Source of the DNA: Blautia pseudococcoides
GTDB lineage: Bacteria; Bacillota; Clostridia; Lachnospirales; Lachnospiraceae
NCBI RefSeq assembly: GCF_001689125.2
Contig: NZ_CP015405.2
Coordinates: forward strand, 2,831,001 to 2,895,000
Length of the DNA stretch: 64,000 nucleotides
Direction of reading: 5' to 3'
The notes beneath the pieces are model-generated. The model was not told the DNA's origin. It saw only the letters and a list, made by a program, of their open reading frames with translations, and did no database searches. The translations under genes were made by a program, and so were the position numbers. Positions 8,717 through 18,144 of this stretch are shown in pieces. Position 1 is the stretch's first letter. Each line of letters opens with the position of its first letter.

Positions 8717-9145
8717 CTATTCTTCTATCAGATCAATTCTTCTCTGATGTCTCTCCTCGCCGGAAAACTCTGTGTTCAAAAAGGTATCCACGATCTTTAC
8801 GGCTAATCCCGGACCGACGACACGGCCTCCCAGAGCCAGTACATTTGCGTTGTTGTGCTGTCTGGTTGCCTCAGCGCAGAAGCAGTCTGTGCAGAGAGCC
8901 GCCCGGATTCCTTTCATCTTGTTGGCTGCTATGGAAATGCCAATACCTGTGCCGCAGATCAAGATCCCTTTATCGCACTCTCCGCTCTGGATCGCTTTCC
9001 CCACTTTTCTTGCATAAACGGGATAATCCACTGACTTATTGCTGTCACATCCGAAATCCTTATAAGGGATCTTGTGCTCCTCCAGATATCCGATGATCTC
9101 CTGTTTCAGTTCAAATCCGCCATGGTCACAGCCTAATGCTAACAT
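8717..9145 (-). CDS. rpiB: ribose-5-phosphate isomerase B
   Basis: A 142-residue RpiB/LacAB-type sugar-phosphate isomerase interconverting ribose-5-phosphate and ribulose-5-phosphate. Shown by ALGCDHGGFELK at the N-terminus, SVDYPVYARKV, the active-site cysteine in ILICGTGIGISIAANK, and NVLALGGRVVG. The start follows CAGGAGG. A fragment of a paralogue of this gene occurs in the debris at 42 kb. Probably co-transcribed with tsaC, 26 nt upstream. Confidence 0.95.
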   Translation of the reverse strand: MLALGCDHGGFELKQEIIGYLEEHKIPYKDFGCDSNKSVDYPVYARKVGKAIQSGECDKGILICGTGIGISIAANKMKGIRAALCTDCFCAEATRQHNNANVLALGGRVVGPGLAVKIVDTFLNTEFSGEERHQRRIDLIEE

Positions 9146-9171
9146 ATAAATTTCCTCCTGTGTTTTTCTTG

Positions 9172-10221
9172 TTAAACATGTATCAGATGATGCCCTGCTG
9201 CCTTCAGCAGACGGTTCATAATAGCCTGTCCCATCCTGGGGGTATCAAATGACTCTGAAAAAATATGATCCACCTGCTCCTCATCAAATTCCCTCAAAAG
9301 ACCAAACAGGTGTCTCGCTATGGTCTCCTCGTCCTGCCGCGTACCGATGCTTTTAATAACCTGGGCTTCATAAGCGCCCACGGTCTCGTCTGTACCAATG
9401 ACACCCACCTGTTTTCCCTGTGCCTGCAGAATACGGCTTCTTTCATTGATGGTCTTTATAACCTGCTCTGTACTGCCCTCCACAATGGTCAAACCGGCTT
9501 TTGGTGCGTAATGGCGGTATTTCATCCCCGGTGCCTTAGGCTTGACCTTTTCATCTGTGATCAAAAGCCCCCTGTCCATCCGCACCGGTCCGATCACCGC
9601 CTCCGCCATCTCCTGACTGATATAACCGGGACGCAGAATGACTGGTATCTCCTCTGTGAAATCCACAATTGTGGACTCCAGGCCGATCCCCACCTCTCCG
9701 CCATCCAGGATCATATCAACCCTTCCGGTCAAATCCTCCTCCACATGGGCTGCCTTGGTTGGACTTGGACGCCCGGAAGTGTTAGCACTGGGTGCCGCAA
9801 TATAGCCTCCGCCCAGCCGAATCAGTGACAGCGCCACAGGGTGGGACGGCATCCGCACGGCTACGCTGTCCAGTCCGCCCGTGGTCTCATAAGGCACTGC
9901 ATCACTTTTTTTTAAAATCATGGTAAGTGGGCCCGGCCAGAATTCTCCAGCCATCATCCTGGCTTTTTCCGGAATGTGGCTGACGATCCGGTCAAGACTC
10001 TCCAAGTCCGCAATATGGATGATCAGCGGATTGTCAGAGGGCCTGCCTTTTGCCGCATATATTTTCTCAGAGGATTTTGCATTCAGCCCGTCTCCGCCCA
10101 GTCCGTATACGGTCTCTGTGGGAAACGCCACCAGACCGCCGTTTTTCAGGATTTCTCCCGCCTGCCTTATTGCAGATTCATCAGGGTGTTCCCTGTCTAC
10201 TGCCAATATTATGGTCTTCAC
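9172..10221 (-). CDS. tsaC: threonylcarbamoyl-AMP synthase (Sua5/YwlC)
   Basis: Makes threonylcarbamoyl-AMP from threonine, bicarbonate and ATP, the first step of t6A formation in ANN-decoding tRNAs. The YrdC domain (about residues 10-200) has GGLVAFPTETVYGLG, KGRPSDNPLIIHI and APSANTSGRPSPT. A linker with GMKYRHYAPKA leads to a C-terminal Sua5 domain. The GTG start gives 349 residues, close to the usual ~346, and has AGGAAG upstream. The frame is open to 10293 but the added N-terminus has no family resemblance. Confidence 0.93.
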   Translation of the reverse strand: MKTIILAVDREHPDESAIRQAGEILKNGGLVAFPTETVYGLGGDGLNAKSSEKIYAAKGRPSDNPLIIHIADLESLDRIVSHIPEKARMMAGEFWPGPLTMILKKSDAVPYETTGGLDSVAVRMPSHPVALSLIRLGGGYIAAPSANTSGRPSPTKAAHVEEDLTGRVDMILDGGEVGIGLESTIVDFTEEIPVILRPGYISQEMAEAVIGPVRMDRGLLITDEKVKPKAPGMKYRHYAPKAGLTIVEGSTEQVIKTINERSRILQAQGKQVGVIGTDETVGAYEAQVIKSIGTRQDEETIARHLFGLLREFDEEQVDHIFSESFDTPRMGQAIMNRLLKAAGHHLIHV

Positions 10222-10307
10222 GTTTTCTCTCTTCTTCCTGTAGTTCTTTACATACATAACCATAATACCATTGTCTCTATGGTTTTTCCACAATTTTTTT
10301 CCGCAAC

Positions 10308-11003
10308 TTATGCCGGTCCGTCTCCCAGATATGTAAGAATGCCGTCCCTGACTGCTTCTGCCACCTTATCCTGATATTCCTCTGTTTCCAGAAGCCCCGC
10401 CTCTCTGGTATTGCTTAGAAATCCACATTCCACAATATTTAAGATTCCCTCACTGCGTTTCAGCAGATAATAGGTGGAGTTGGCTTTCTCAACTCTGGGT
10501 CTGCTCACCTCTAACTGGGTATTCATGGCATCCTGAATGCACTTTGCCAGCTTCCCGCCCTCTGCCGAGTGGGTGAAATAAAACACCTGGGGGCCGCAGA
10601 CTGCTTCGTCAGGATAACTGTTCTGGTGAATACTCACCGTGAGAAGGGGCTGCTTTTCTTTGATAAGCTCACAGCGTTTCTGCATATCCTGCACCTTCTT
10701 GTTCCTGCTGTCCGCATCGTAAAGGCCGCTGTCCTCAGACCTGGTCATGATCACCTGATACCCTTCCTTCTCCAGAAGCTTCTGGAGCTTTTTTGATATC
10801 TTCAGGTTGATTCCCTTTTCCTCCAGTTTTTTTATGCCAACCACTCCGGGGTCCATTCCCCCATGTCCGGCATCCACTACAATGACACCTTTCTTTCCCT
10901 CTGCCTCTTTACTCACCAGCCGCGCTCCTTCCCTGGAGAGCAGAAATGCAGAGGCGAGCAAAAGAACTGCCATTCCCAGTTCCACAACACGTCTTTTCTT
11001 CAT
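10308..11003 (-). CDS. cwlD: N-acetylmuramoyl-L-alanine amidase, CwlD type
   Basis: A 231-residue membrane-anchored amidase_3 protein. A signal/anchor helix (VVELGMAVLLLASAFLL) is followed by the catalytic domain with zinc ligands in VVDAGHGGMDPG, a Glu in the KLEEKGINLK segment, the His of SIHQNS and the catalytic Glu of NIVECGFLSN. This is the layout of CwlD, which with PdaA makes muramic-delta-lactam in spore cortex. GAGGGA 10 nt ahead fixes the ATG; a TTG six codons earlier overlaps that ribosome site and is rejected. Confidence 0.85.
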   Translation of the reverse strand: MKKRRVVELGMAVLLLASAFLLSREGARLVSKEAEGKKGVIVVDAGHGGMDPGVVGIKKLEEKGINLKISKKLQKLLEKEGYQVIMTRSEDSGLYDADSRNKKVQDMQKRCELIKEKQPLLTVSIHQNSYPDEAVCGPQVFYFTHSAEGGKLAKCIQDAMNTQLEVSRPRVEKANSTYYLLKRSEGILNIVECGFLSNTREAGLLETEEYQDKVAEAVRDGILTYLGDGPA

Positions 11004-11058
11004 CACAAAAAAATCCCTCAAAGCCTACTCGTTAAAGTATATGCTTTGGGGGACTTTC

Positions 11059-13260
11059 CTAATCTTTTAATTTTTCATAGAATTTATCCGCAGGAACGGG
11101 GCGCCCGAAATAGAAGCCCTGTATGAGCCTCAGGCCTATGTTGCTCACACTGCCGTACTCCTCTTTTGTCTCCACACCTTCCAGTCAGACTTGTTTTCCC
11201 ACATCATTGCACAGCTCCGTGATAGAACGGATAAACGTGGCATTGAACAGATCCGTGGTGATCCCCTTGACAAATCCCCTGTCTATCTTCACAATATCCG
11301 CAGGGATATGCTTCAGCATAAACAGAGAGGAGTATCCCACTCCAAAGTCATCCATTGCCACCTGCACACCCATTGCACGGAAACTTTCCAGCGTTTCCCT
11401 GACAATGGCATCCTCTTTTACAAAATAGGATTCTGTCAGTTCCAGAGTGAGGTTGAAGGGGGCAAGGTCCATCTCTTTCAGGATCTCCTTAACGAAGGAC
11501 GTCAGATCTCCTTCCAAAAACTGCTGATAGGACAGGTTTACGCTCATATTGAAATCGGGTTTCTGTTCACACCACTCTTTGCACTGGGCGGCAGCTTTGC
11601 GCAGAATCCACATACCCATAGGCACGATCAGACCGTTCTGCTCCAAAAGAGGTATGAACTCACCCGGCGGCACATCCCCATATTTGCTGCAGTGCCAGCG
11701 GGCCAGCGCCTCCGCGCCGTAAAGTTTCCCGGTCTTTGCATCCACCTGGGGCTGGTAACAGACAGAAAACCCGGCGAACCCTCTTTCTATGCTCTCCCTG
11801 AGCATCTGCACCATCTCCAGTTTTTTTTCTTTTTCCTGAGGTATCTCCGGAGAGTAAATGGTCATCCGGTTCTTTCCAAGCGCCTTTGAGCGCTCAAGTG
11901 CATAATTTGCACACTTTAAAAGTTCCAGATAATTCTCCGCATTATCCGGGCAGGCCGCGTAGCCTCCCGATATGGTGCAGTAATATTTCTTTCCGTTGTA
12001 TTCCTGCTGACGTGTATATTTTCCCTGAATCTTTGCAAAAATGTCCTGGACATCTGTCTCGGAGCCATTGGTAATGATGATCCCAAATTCATCTCCGTCA
12101 AGCCGGTAAACCCTGGCATTGTCAGAAAGCATGGCGCTTATACTGGCGGCGGTTATCCGCAGGATCTCATCACCGAACATCCGGTCATATAAGTCATTTA
12201 CATTTTTAAAAGCATCCATATCCAGGATCATAATACCAATCCTTGTGATCTGGCTGCCGTCCATGAGATATTTCTTGATGCTGCCCTCAAATTCAAACCG
12301 GTTGTACAATCCGGTCATATGGTCGATCTGCTTTTCTTTACCCAGATTGGTGATGATGCCTGCAAACATGTCAGGATTTCCATACTTATCCCGGATCAGC
12401 TTTCCCCTACACCTAAGCCAGATCCATTCCCTCTCTGTATTTCTTGCCCTGTACTCAATGTTGTGCTCCTCTACACGTCCGTCGGCAATCTCCTGGTTAC
12501 TCTCCAGGAAATGTGTTTCATCATGTGGGTGAATCAAACCGCTCCAGCAGGCTGCAGCATTCTCCACCACCTCACCGGGCAGGCCAAACTCCGCCACCAT
12601 AGCCGGGGGATATCTGAAAACACCGGTTTTCATATTGCCTATGAATATATAATCATCTGTACTTTCTATCAGCGCGTCATACAGACGTGCCTGATTGTAC
12701 TGGAACTCATCCTTAGATGCAGATTCCGGATCTGTATGCTTTAATTTATTCTTCGCGCGCATGATGTGATAATTCCGTTTCTGCATATACATCAGCTCAT
12801 CCGCTTTGGTTATAATATCGGAAACGGTAAAACAGTCCTCAGGGTAAATTTCCACCGCTCCGTAGGAAAACGAAGGCCTGCATTCCAGTCCGTACGTCTC
12901 ATGCTCACTTTCCAGAATTTCCGAGATTTTCTGTATACGGGTTTCCGCATTGGTACGCTCTTCCCCATAAAATGCCACGATGAACTCATCACTGCTCAGA
13001 CGGAAAATCACATCTTCCGGGCGCAGACAACGCCTGGATGCAGACGTAACAAATTGAAGTACCTTGTCGCCTTCTTTGTCTCCATAACGGTTATTGATCC
13101 AATTCAGGCTGTTTAGATCAAACATTGCCACGGTCAGCATCTTATTCTCTTTTTTTGCTCGCTTTACGATCAATTCCAGCCTGTCTTTGCCTTCTCTGCG
13201 GCTGGATACCCCTGTCAATGAATCTGTTGCTGCAAGCTGCCACAACTCCCTGTGTTCCAT
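11059..13260 (-). pseudogene. GGDEF-PAS-GGDEF-EAL protein with in-frame TGA
   Basis: A cyclic-di-GMP type signalling protein. Order: a first GGDEF-like domain with degenerate LSSDEF (residues ~10-160), a PAS domain (~185-300), a second GGDEF with LDGDEF (~305-465), then an EAL domain with intact EALARW, NLSYQQF, ELTES, MDDFGVGYSS and KIDRGFVKG. A TGA at 11185-11187 interrupts the reading exactly before LEGVETKEEY, where relatives usually have a Cys or Ala ahead of the conserved EGVET. After the TGA, 41 more codons match the EAL C-terminus (IQGFYFGRPVP). The product would stop at 691 residues, losing the EGVE glutamate. RBS AGGAGAGG is intact. Confidence 0.85.
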
Positions 13261-13288
13261 AATGACCTCTCCTAAATAAGACCCTTTT

Positions 13289-13315
13289 GTAACTGTTCAG
13301 TGTCTTCGCAGTTAC
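13289..13315. repeat. dispersed GTAAC repeat, copy 3
   Basis: GTAACTGTTCAGTG to CGCAGTTAC, in the leader of the GGDEF/EAL gene. Same 5' module as the copies at 105 and 41120. Confidence 0.6.
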
Positions 13316-13408
13316 ACCCTTTATTCCTCTGCTATTTTATTAATCTAAACTGCAGCAGGAAGGGATACAAGTCTATTTTATCATATATTTTGCATAAATC
13401 CAAAAAAT

Positions 13409-13431
13409 CCCCGGGATTTGTCCTCCCGGGG
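13409..13431 (-). terminator. intrinsic terminator of the DivIVA-like gene
   Basis: Stem CCCCGGGA/TCCCGGGG with a 7-nt loop, followed on the minus strand by ATTTTTTGG. It lies 10 bp after the stop codon of the coiled-coil gene. Confidence 0.85.
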
Positions 13432-13441
13432 CAATAGGTGT

Positions 13442-14212
13442 TTATTTTTCGTTTTCCAGTTCTTCCTCAAGGAGGGCCTCGTCTTCCTCGCTCAAAAGCC
13501 TTGATATCTGCATGGCAAGTTTTGAATCCCGGTCTTCGTCCTCCTCAAACTCTTCAAGCTCCGCAATATCATCCAGGGCATCCAAAAGATCCAGCTCCTG
13601 GGTATCCCCCAGATGAAGTTCTTCCGCCTCCTCTGCTGGCTGCGGAAGCTCCACTTCCGGCTCCTCCTCAATGTCATTGAGTGAGGTGGGCATGGTACTG
13701 ATGATCTGATGTACCTCCTTGTAGGAGGCCATGAAACGCTTCTGTGCCTGATTGATCAATTGTACGATCTCATTCATCTCATCCTGAACCGCTATGTATT
13801 TTTTCTTGCCTTCCCGCAGTTTATCATCAATCTCAGACTGCACTGCCTCCACCCGCTGCTTTGCCTCTGCCTCCGCCCCGGAGATCATGGTGTTGCATTT
13901 CTCCTCGGCCTCTTTGATCATGGCATCTGACTTTAACTGCGCATCAAAGACCAGCTTTCCGATGCTCTCATAATTATCAATGTATTTCTGGTATTTCTCT
14001 TGGATCTCCATCTCCAGACGCTCCTGATGTGCATCCTTCAACTCAATGCGCTTCATAAGCTCTGCGATCTTGGCATCCTTTTCTGACACCAGCTTTTTCA
14101 GCCTTAACTGTTCAGAAGCAGCTTCATCCTTCATTCGCTGCACCTGTTCCAGCACATCCTCCTTATCAAATCCCCCCATGATCGTGGTTTTAAACATTTC
14201 GTGTTCTCCCAT
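13442..14212 (-). CDS. DivIVA-like coiled-coil protein
   Basis: A 256-residue cytoplasmic protein. The N-terminal MGGFDKEDVLEQVQRMKDEA resembles the membrane-binding turn and first coil of DivIVA/GpsB. A long heptad region follows (about residues 20-175), rich in E, K and A, then a very acidic C-terminal tail (EELENEK, LDLLDALDDIAELEEFEE). DivIVA proteins mark curved membrane at poles and septa, so a role in division or envelope growth is inferred. Two ATGs five codons apart both have ribosome sites (GGTGGAG and GGGAG); the upstream one is given. It follows the GH18 gene by 46 nt and may be in its operon. Confidence 0.7.
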   Translation of the reverse strand: MGEHEMFKTTIMGGFDKEDVLEQVQRMKDEAASEQLRLKKLVSEKDAKIAELMKRIELKDAHQERLEMEIQEKYQKYIDNYESIGKLVFDAQLKSDAMIKEAEEKCNTMISGAEAEAKQRVEAVQSEIDDKLREGKKKYIAVQDEMNEIVQLINQAQKRFMASYKEVHQIISTMPTSLNDIEEEPEVELPQPAEEAEELHLGDTQELDLLDALDDIAELEEFEEDEDRDSKLAMQISRLLSEEDEALLEEELENEK

Positions 14213-14258
14213 TACTCCACCTGTTCCTTTCTAAATCACATCCTGCTGTTTCCAGCCT

Positions 14259-15977
14259 CTACTGCAGGTACTGACTGATCGTATTCCATACATCAGCCCT
14301 CTCAAATCCCAGTTTCCATTCTGCCACGCCTCCCAGCTCATACTTTTGTATCAACTGCATCTTGGCGTCCAGTGACTGCTCATCCTCCAGCCACATCTGA
14401 TATAAACCATTGTCCGTAGAAAGTTCCGCATAGTTCTGTGAAACCTCTGTATTCCAATACATTTCCATTCCCATCTCTGTGACTATTTTGCTTGCCTGGT
14501 CCATGCCCATGATCTCACTGGTTACAGTGCCTGCCTTGTCGGTAAACCAAAGTCTTGTATAGAAGGGAACTCCGTTGATGACTTTATTCCTGGGCACTTC
14601 CTTTAATGTCTGCTGGATACCCTCCTCCACAAAAGGCAGGGAGGCAACAGAACCTGCACTCTCGGTTCCGTCTGTGTGCTCATCGTATCCCATGATAATG
14701 ACATAATCTGCCACAATTCCCTGTTCTTTCCTATTATAAAAGGATGTGAACTGTGGAACCGGATTGTCTATGGACAACACTAAGTTATTTTTCCGGCAGG
14801 ATATGGACAGCTCACGGATGAACTGGATAAAATGAGGGGCCTCCTCCTGTGTCAGAGTCTCAAAATCCACATTAATACCGTCCAGCCCTACTCTTTTCGC
14901 CTCTTCTATGAGTTTCTGAATGAGATGTTCTCTGGATGTGCGGTTTGACAGCGTGTCCAGAGTGCTTACATCTTTGTTGAAATTATCAATCAGTCCCCAG
15001 ACTTCCAGCCCCTTTTCATGGGCCAGATTTACATAATCGACGCTGGCAAGGGAGGAAATGGTACCTTCTGCCCCTGTCACAGAAAACCAAGTCGGTGAGA
15101 TCACATTAATGCCTGTAATGTTCTCCAGTGTCTGGGCAAGTCCGGCGTTGGCATCCTCGGATGTGACCTGATGCCAGGCAAGATTGATTTTGTGGTCTCT
15201 TGTCAGGCTTGTAAAATCCTCCTGATAACTGCCCTTATACGCCACTTCTTTCTCCGTCGGTGCCTCCAGGTCCTCTTTTGCCACATAGCCATTGAAACCG
15301 TCCGCAGTTGCTACCTGGGACCAATTATCCAGCTCTTCTATGAGTGTCAGTTCCGTTCCCTTTGCCACATCGGTCAGGATATCGCTCTTAATGCCGCCCC
15401 GGTAGCGGAGCACGGTATCCTCTTTTGCCTTTACAACTTTTTCGCTGCCCCACTCATAACGGATCACTGCCTTGTTTGGGCTTTCTGTCACCGTACTGGT
15501 GATTTTCATATATTTTTGAATAAAATCAAGGGCCAGATAAATCTTATCCTCTGTCTGACGGATGATCTTATAGCCTTCGTCTTTATTTTCACCGTTCACA
15601 GTATAAGCTGTACTTTCCGGTGCTATCGCCAAAATCTCATTCGGTGTGGTGTAGAGCATCTGGCTGCTGTCCGCTTCCCAGTAAAAACGCCCTCCCAGCA
15701 CATTTGACACTGTGTCATAATCCAGATAGACACGTCCGTCCATCCATTTACCCTTCGTTTCACTTACTGTATTCTGGAGCACCAAGGCTACATCATCCGC
15801 TTTCTCCAATCCATAGTATGTGTTCAGATCCATTCTTGTATCGGAAGGTGTATGTCTCTTAATGGCGGCAGTCAGCACTCCCACAGCTGCAACCACTACT
15901 ATAAGAAGGACAACTACCAGCACCATAAGGGCATTGCTGTTCCTTCTCCGCCTCCGCCTTCTCTCTTTTTGACTCAT
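14259..15977 (-). CDS. membrane-anchored GH18 protein with SH3-like domain
   Basis: A 572-residue protein with an Arg-rich cytoplasmic start (KERRRRRRRNS), one membrane helix (ALMVLVVVLLIVVVAAVGVL), a copper-amine-oxidase-N-like region, an SH3_3-type stretch (VLRYRGGIKSDI ... YVAKEDLEAP), and a C-terminal GH18 barrel. The GH18 signature is GLDGINVDFETL, with Glu as the probable catalytic acid, and the chain closes with GGVAEWKLGFE. Related proteins (YaaH, SleL, YdhD) hydrolyse or bind peptidoglycan GlcNAc linkages, often in spores. Starts after AAGGAG. Role in envelope or cortex hydrolysis is inferred. Confidence 0.85.
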   Translation of the reverse strand: MSQKERRRRRRRNSNALMVLVVVLLIVVVAAVGVLTAAIKRHTPSDTRMDLNTYYGLEKADDVALVLQNTVSETKGKWMDGRVYLDYDTVSNVLGGRFYWEADSSQMLYTTPNEILAIAPESTAYTVNGENKDEGYKIIRQTEDKIYLALDFIQKYMKITSTVTESPNKAVIRYEWGSEKVVKAKEDTVLRYRGGIKSDILTDVAKGTELTLIEELDNWSQVATADGFNGYVAKEDLEAPTEKEVAYKGSYQEDFTSLTRDHKINLAWHQVTSEDANAGLAQTLENITGINVISPTWFSVTGAEGTISSLASVDYVNLAHEKGLEVWGLIDNFNKDVSTLDTLSNRTSREHLIQKLIEEAKRVGLDGINVDFETLTQEEAPHFIQFIRELSISCRKNNLVLSIDNPVPQFTSFYNRKEQGIVADYVIIMGYDEHTDGTESAGSVASLPFVEEGIQQTLKEVPRNKVINGVPFYTRLWFTDKAGTVTSEIMGMDQASKIVTEMGMEMYWNTEVSQNYAELSTDNGLYQMWLEDEQSLDAKMQLIQKYELGGVAEWKLGFERADVWNTISQYLQ

Positions 15978-16099
15978 AATTTAACTCCTTATTTTTTCTC
16001 GCATTTCTCAACCATTATAACATACTTTTTCCGTTCGTCATTACTTTCTTCGACAATTTATATTTTTTTAATAGTAGGAAATACCGAAAAACTTTGCAG

Positions 16100-16146
16100 C
16101 CGGACTGGAGAAATCCCCTCAAAAACCGGGGATTTCCCTGTTCCGG
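16100..16146 (-). terminator. long hairpin after the 16.2-kb small gene
   Basis: Near-perfect arms with core GGAGAAATCCCC / GGGGATTTCC and outer CCGGAC/TTCCGG pairs. On the minus strand it is followed by AAGTTTTTCGG. It lies about 50 bp after the stop of the small gene upstream. Confidence 0.6.
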
Positions 16147-16196
16147 CCCCCTGTTATACATACCGGGAACGCAAATATTACAGGGTTTCGTATGGC

Positions 16197-16535
16197 TTAC
16201 TCATGTTTTACGAAATCAAACTGCAGTCTTTCAACCTCCCCTCTCTCATTCTGCACATAGTCCCGCATATAGACACCTTCCTCTGCAATACTACATGCCT
16301 GTTCAATCTCTTCCGGTGTGCTGGGACTTCCGTTCAGCAAAAGGGGGATCCCCTGGCGCCGATAAGTTTCCAGCTCACATCGGAGTGCTGAAGTTTCCTT
16401 GTCTTTCTTCATGTTTGCTGTGGACAGGAGTTCGTGATATATTATACCTCTGCCCTCTCCTTTCTTCTTGAAACGCGGTTCCAATATTACAGATAAAGAA
16501 AGGCACTGTAATCCCCATAATAAAAAAATATCCAT
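16197..16535 (-). CDS. small uncharacterised protein
   Basis: The most protein-like part is the C-terminal 71 residues beginning MKKDKETSALRCELETYRRQ, with a GIPLLLNGSPSTPEEIEQA segment and an acidic end EVERLQFDFVKHE. That ATG is at 16412 and may be the real start; no strong ribosome site is seen for either it or the upstream start, whose extra 41 residues begin with a hydrophobic stretch. I do not recognise the function. The STPEEI turn followed by helices suggests a small soluble helical protein. It is a single gene with a terminator-like hairpin after it. Confidence 0.55.
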   Translation of the reverse strand: MDIFLLWGLQCLSLSVILEPRFKKKGEGRGIIYHELLSTANMKKDKETSALRCELETYRRQGIPLLLNGSPSTPEEIEQACSIAEEGVYMRDYVQNERGEVERLQFDFVKHE

Positions 16536-16670
16536 GGTCTGTGTGTTCTGTCACATGGGATCATGCAAATCGTACAGAATGTACTCTCTGCCTGCGGTCA
16601 GATACCGCCTGAAATGAAAACTTAGAAAAATTGTCCTTGATGAAGGCCTGCGGGATATCATCACTCCCTT

Positions 16671-16688
16671 CTGTAAAATATTTTACAG
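16671..16688. promoter_or_regulatory. 18-bp perfect palindrome in mecA upstream region
   Basis: CTGTAAAATATTTTACAG reads the same on both strands. It lies 130 bp upstream of the mecA -35 and about 135 bp upstream of the small gene on the other strand. Size and symmetry fit a dimeric repressor site. The rest of 16536-16817 shows no gene. Confidence 0.45.
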
Positions 16689-16819
16689 CGCACCTTCTTT
16701 GTCTGTAGAAATCATTATATCATAGATGAATTTGTCTTAGCAAGGTGTTTTATGTAATTATTTCGCATTTTTATCATATTTTTAATTTTTTCCACATATA
16801 TGAAAAAAGTATGAAGCGC

Positions 16820-16849
16820 TTTACATACCGGCGTTTCATAGTATATAAT
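16820..16849 (+). promoter_or_regulatory. predicted promoter of mecA
   Basis: TTTACA, 18 nt, TATAAT, with the -10 about 70 bp ahead of the mecA ATG. Confidence 0.7.
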
Positions 16850-16917
16850 ATAAGTGAGATACCAGCATCTTTGTTTTGCCAAGCGGCAGAACCGACAGAT
16901 AGACAGGATGTGATAAA

Positions 16918-17661
16918 ATGAAGATAGAAAAAATCAATGACAACCAGATACGTTGCACGCTCACAAAGGCTGATTTGGAAGACCGTCAGATTCGTTTAAG
17001 TGAACTGGCTTATGGTACGGATAAGGCCAAAGACCTGTTCCGTGATATGATGCAGCAGGCAAACTATGAATTCGGCTTTGAGGCCGATAATATACCGCTC
17101 ATGATCGAGGCAATTCCGGTTTCTTCGGAAAGCATTATCCTGATCATTACCAAGGTGGAAGACCCGGAGGAACTGGACACACGTTTTTCCAAGTTTACGC
17201 CATTCGGCGGACCTGCAGGAGATAATACACAGCCGCCTTTAGAGTTTGAAGGGGCCGATGATATCATCGACGTATTCCAGAAAATTTACGAGGCCAAAGC
17301 AAAAAACGCAGCCAAGAAAAAAGGAGTGAAAACCCCTGCACCTACCGAGACACCGGAAGTTCCGGTCCGCCTCATACGGCAGTACCGTTTTCAGGACCTG
17401 GACGGCGTGATACGCGCAGCCCGCGGACTGAACAACTTCTTCCAGGGTGCTAACTCCTTATACAAGGACAGTGCCTCAGGGGAATATGAACTGGTTGTTC
17501 ACCAGTCGGATAACACCCCATCCGATTTCAATAAGGTCTGCAACATGCTCTCCGAGTATGGAAGCGGCAGTGCCTTCTCACAGGCAGGCGAAGCCTATCT
17601 GCAAGAGCACAGCGAACGCATCATTGCAGATAAAGCACTACAGAAATTAGCAGCCCTATAA
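16918..17661 (+). CDS. mecA: MecA family adaptor protein
   Basis: A 247-residue adaptor for the ClpC AAA+ unfoldase. The N-terminal substrate-binding domain (MKIEKINDNQIRCTLTKADL, residues 1-~80) is joined by a Lys/Ala/Pro-rich linker (KAKNAAKKKGVKTPAPTE) to a C-terminal ClpC-binding domain of ferredoxin-like fold (VRLIRQYRFQDLDGVI). Known MecA proteins target competence and other regulators for ClpCP degradation. One of the few plus-strand genes here; it has its own promoter, ribosome site ACAGGATG and terminator, so it is monocistronic. ClpC itself is not in the window. Confidence 0.9.
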   Translation: MKIEKINDNQIRCTLTKADLEDRQIRLSELAYGTDKAKDLFRDMMQQANYEFGFEADNIPLMIEAIPVSSESIILIITKVEDPEELDTRFSKFTPFGGPAGDNTQPPLEFEGADDIIDVFQKIYEAKAKNAAKKKGVKTPAPTETPEVPVRLIRQYRFQDLDGVIRAARGLNNFFQGANSLYKDSASGEYELVVHQSDNTPSDFNKVCNMLSEYGSGSAFSQAGEAYLQEHSERIIADKALQKLAAL

Positions 17662-17678
17662 CCGGATGCTGGTAAAAA

Positions 17679-17720
17679 AGCCCCGGCGGTTTCCTTATGG
17701 GAGGAACCGCCGGGGCTTTT
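17679..17720 (+). terminator. strong terminator after mecA
   Basis: Stem AGCCCCGGCGGTTTCC / GGAACCGCCGGGGCT with a short loop, then TTTT. An A-run precedes it, so it can also serve the DUF1858 gene transcribed toward it from the other side. Confidence 0.9.
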
Positions 17721-17767
17721 CATTGGTGATAATAGAAAACCCGCGGAGCGTGGTTTCTATTGTTTCA

Positions 17768-17968
17768 TTATTTATCTGCCAAAAAATCGTTAATCTGAGC
17801 AGCTAATACATCTGCGTCAATCCCATGAACCATGGCAGCTTCTTCCAGGCTTTCGCCCTGAGCGGAAGGACAGCCGATGCAGTGCATACCGGCTCTCATC
17901 AGAATCGGAACAATATTTTCATCCACACGGAGTAATTCGCCGATTGTCATATCTTTGGAAATTGTCAT
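17768..17968 (-). CDS. DUF1858 domain protein
   Basis: A 66-residue protein that is a complete DUF1858 domain: [20 protein letters not shown], then [18 protein letters not shown]. The CIGC motif is the family's conserved cysteine pair. Related domains occur at the N-terminus of ScdA/RIC iron-sulfur repair proteins and beside hybrid cluster proteins, so a redox or Fe-S link is plausible but not shown. A strong AAAGGAGG ribosome site and its own promoter precede it. It is divergent from the ferredoxin gene next door. Confidence 0.85.
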   Translation of the reverse strand: MTISKDMTIGELLRVDENIVPILMRAGMHCIGCPSAQGESLEEAAMVHGIDADVLAAQINDFLADK

Positions 17969-18000
17969 GATAGTTTCCTCCTTTTTTCGTACTGTGTACT

Positions 18001-18029
18001 ATTATAAACTCTTTTTCTCCTATATTCAA
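18001..18029 (-). promoter_or_regulatory. predicted promoter of the DUF1858 gene
   Basis: Minus-strand TTGAAT, 17 nt, TATAAT, about 35 bp ahead of the start codon. Confidence 0.65.
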
Positions 18030-18144
18030 CTGTTTTTCTCCGGTTTTCTTTTTCTTCTTAAAATTCAGAGTAACGGTACCGGTTCCTGTTTGCGGGCTTG
18101 TCTTTTGACAGTAATAATTCACGGATTGTTTAGAAATAAAGACT

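Noticed and set aside
11185..11187. TGA as a selenocysteine codon
   Set aside because: No SECIS-like hairpin seen right after it, EAL proteins do not use selenocysteine, and no sel genes are in the window. A nonsense mutation is simpler.
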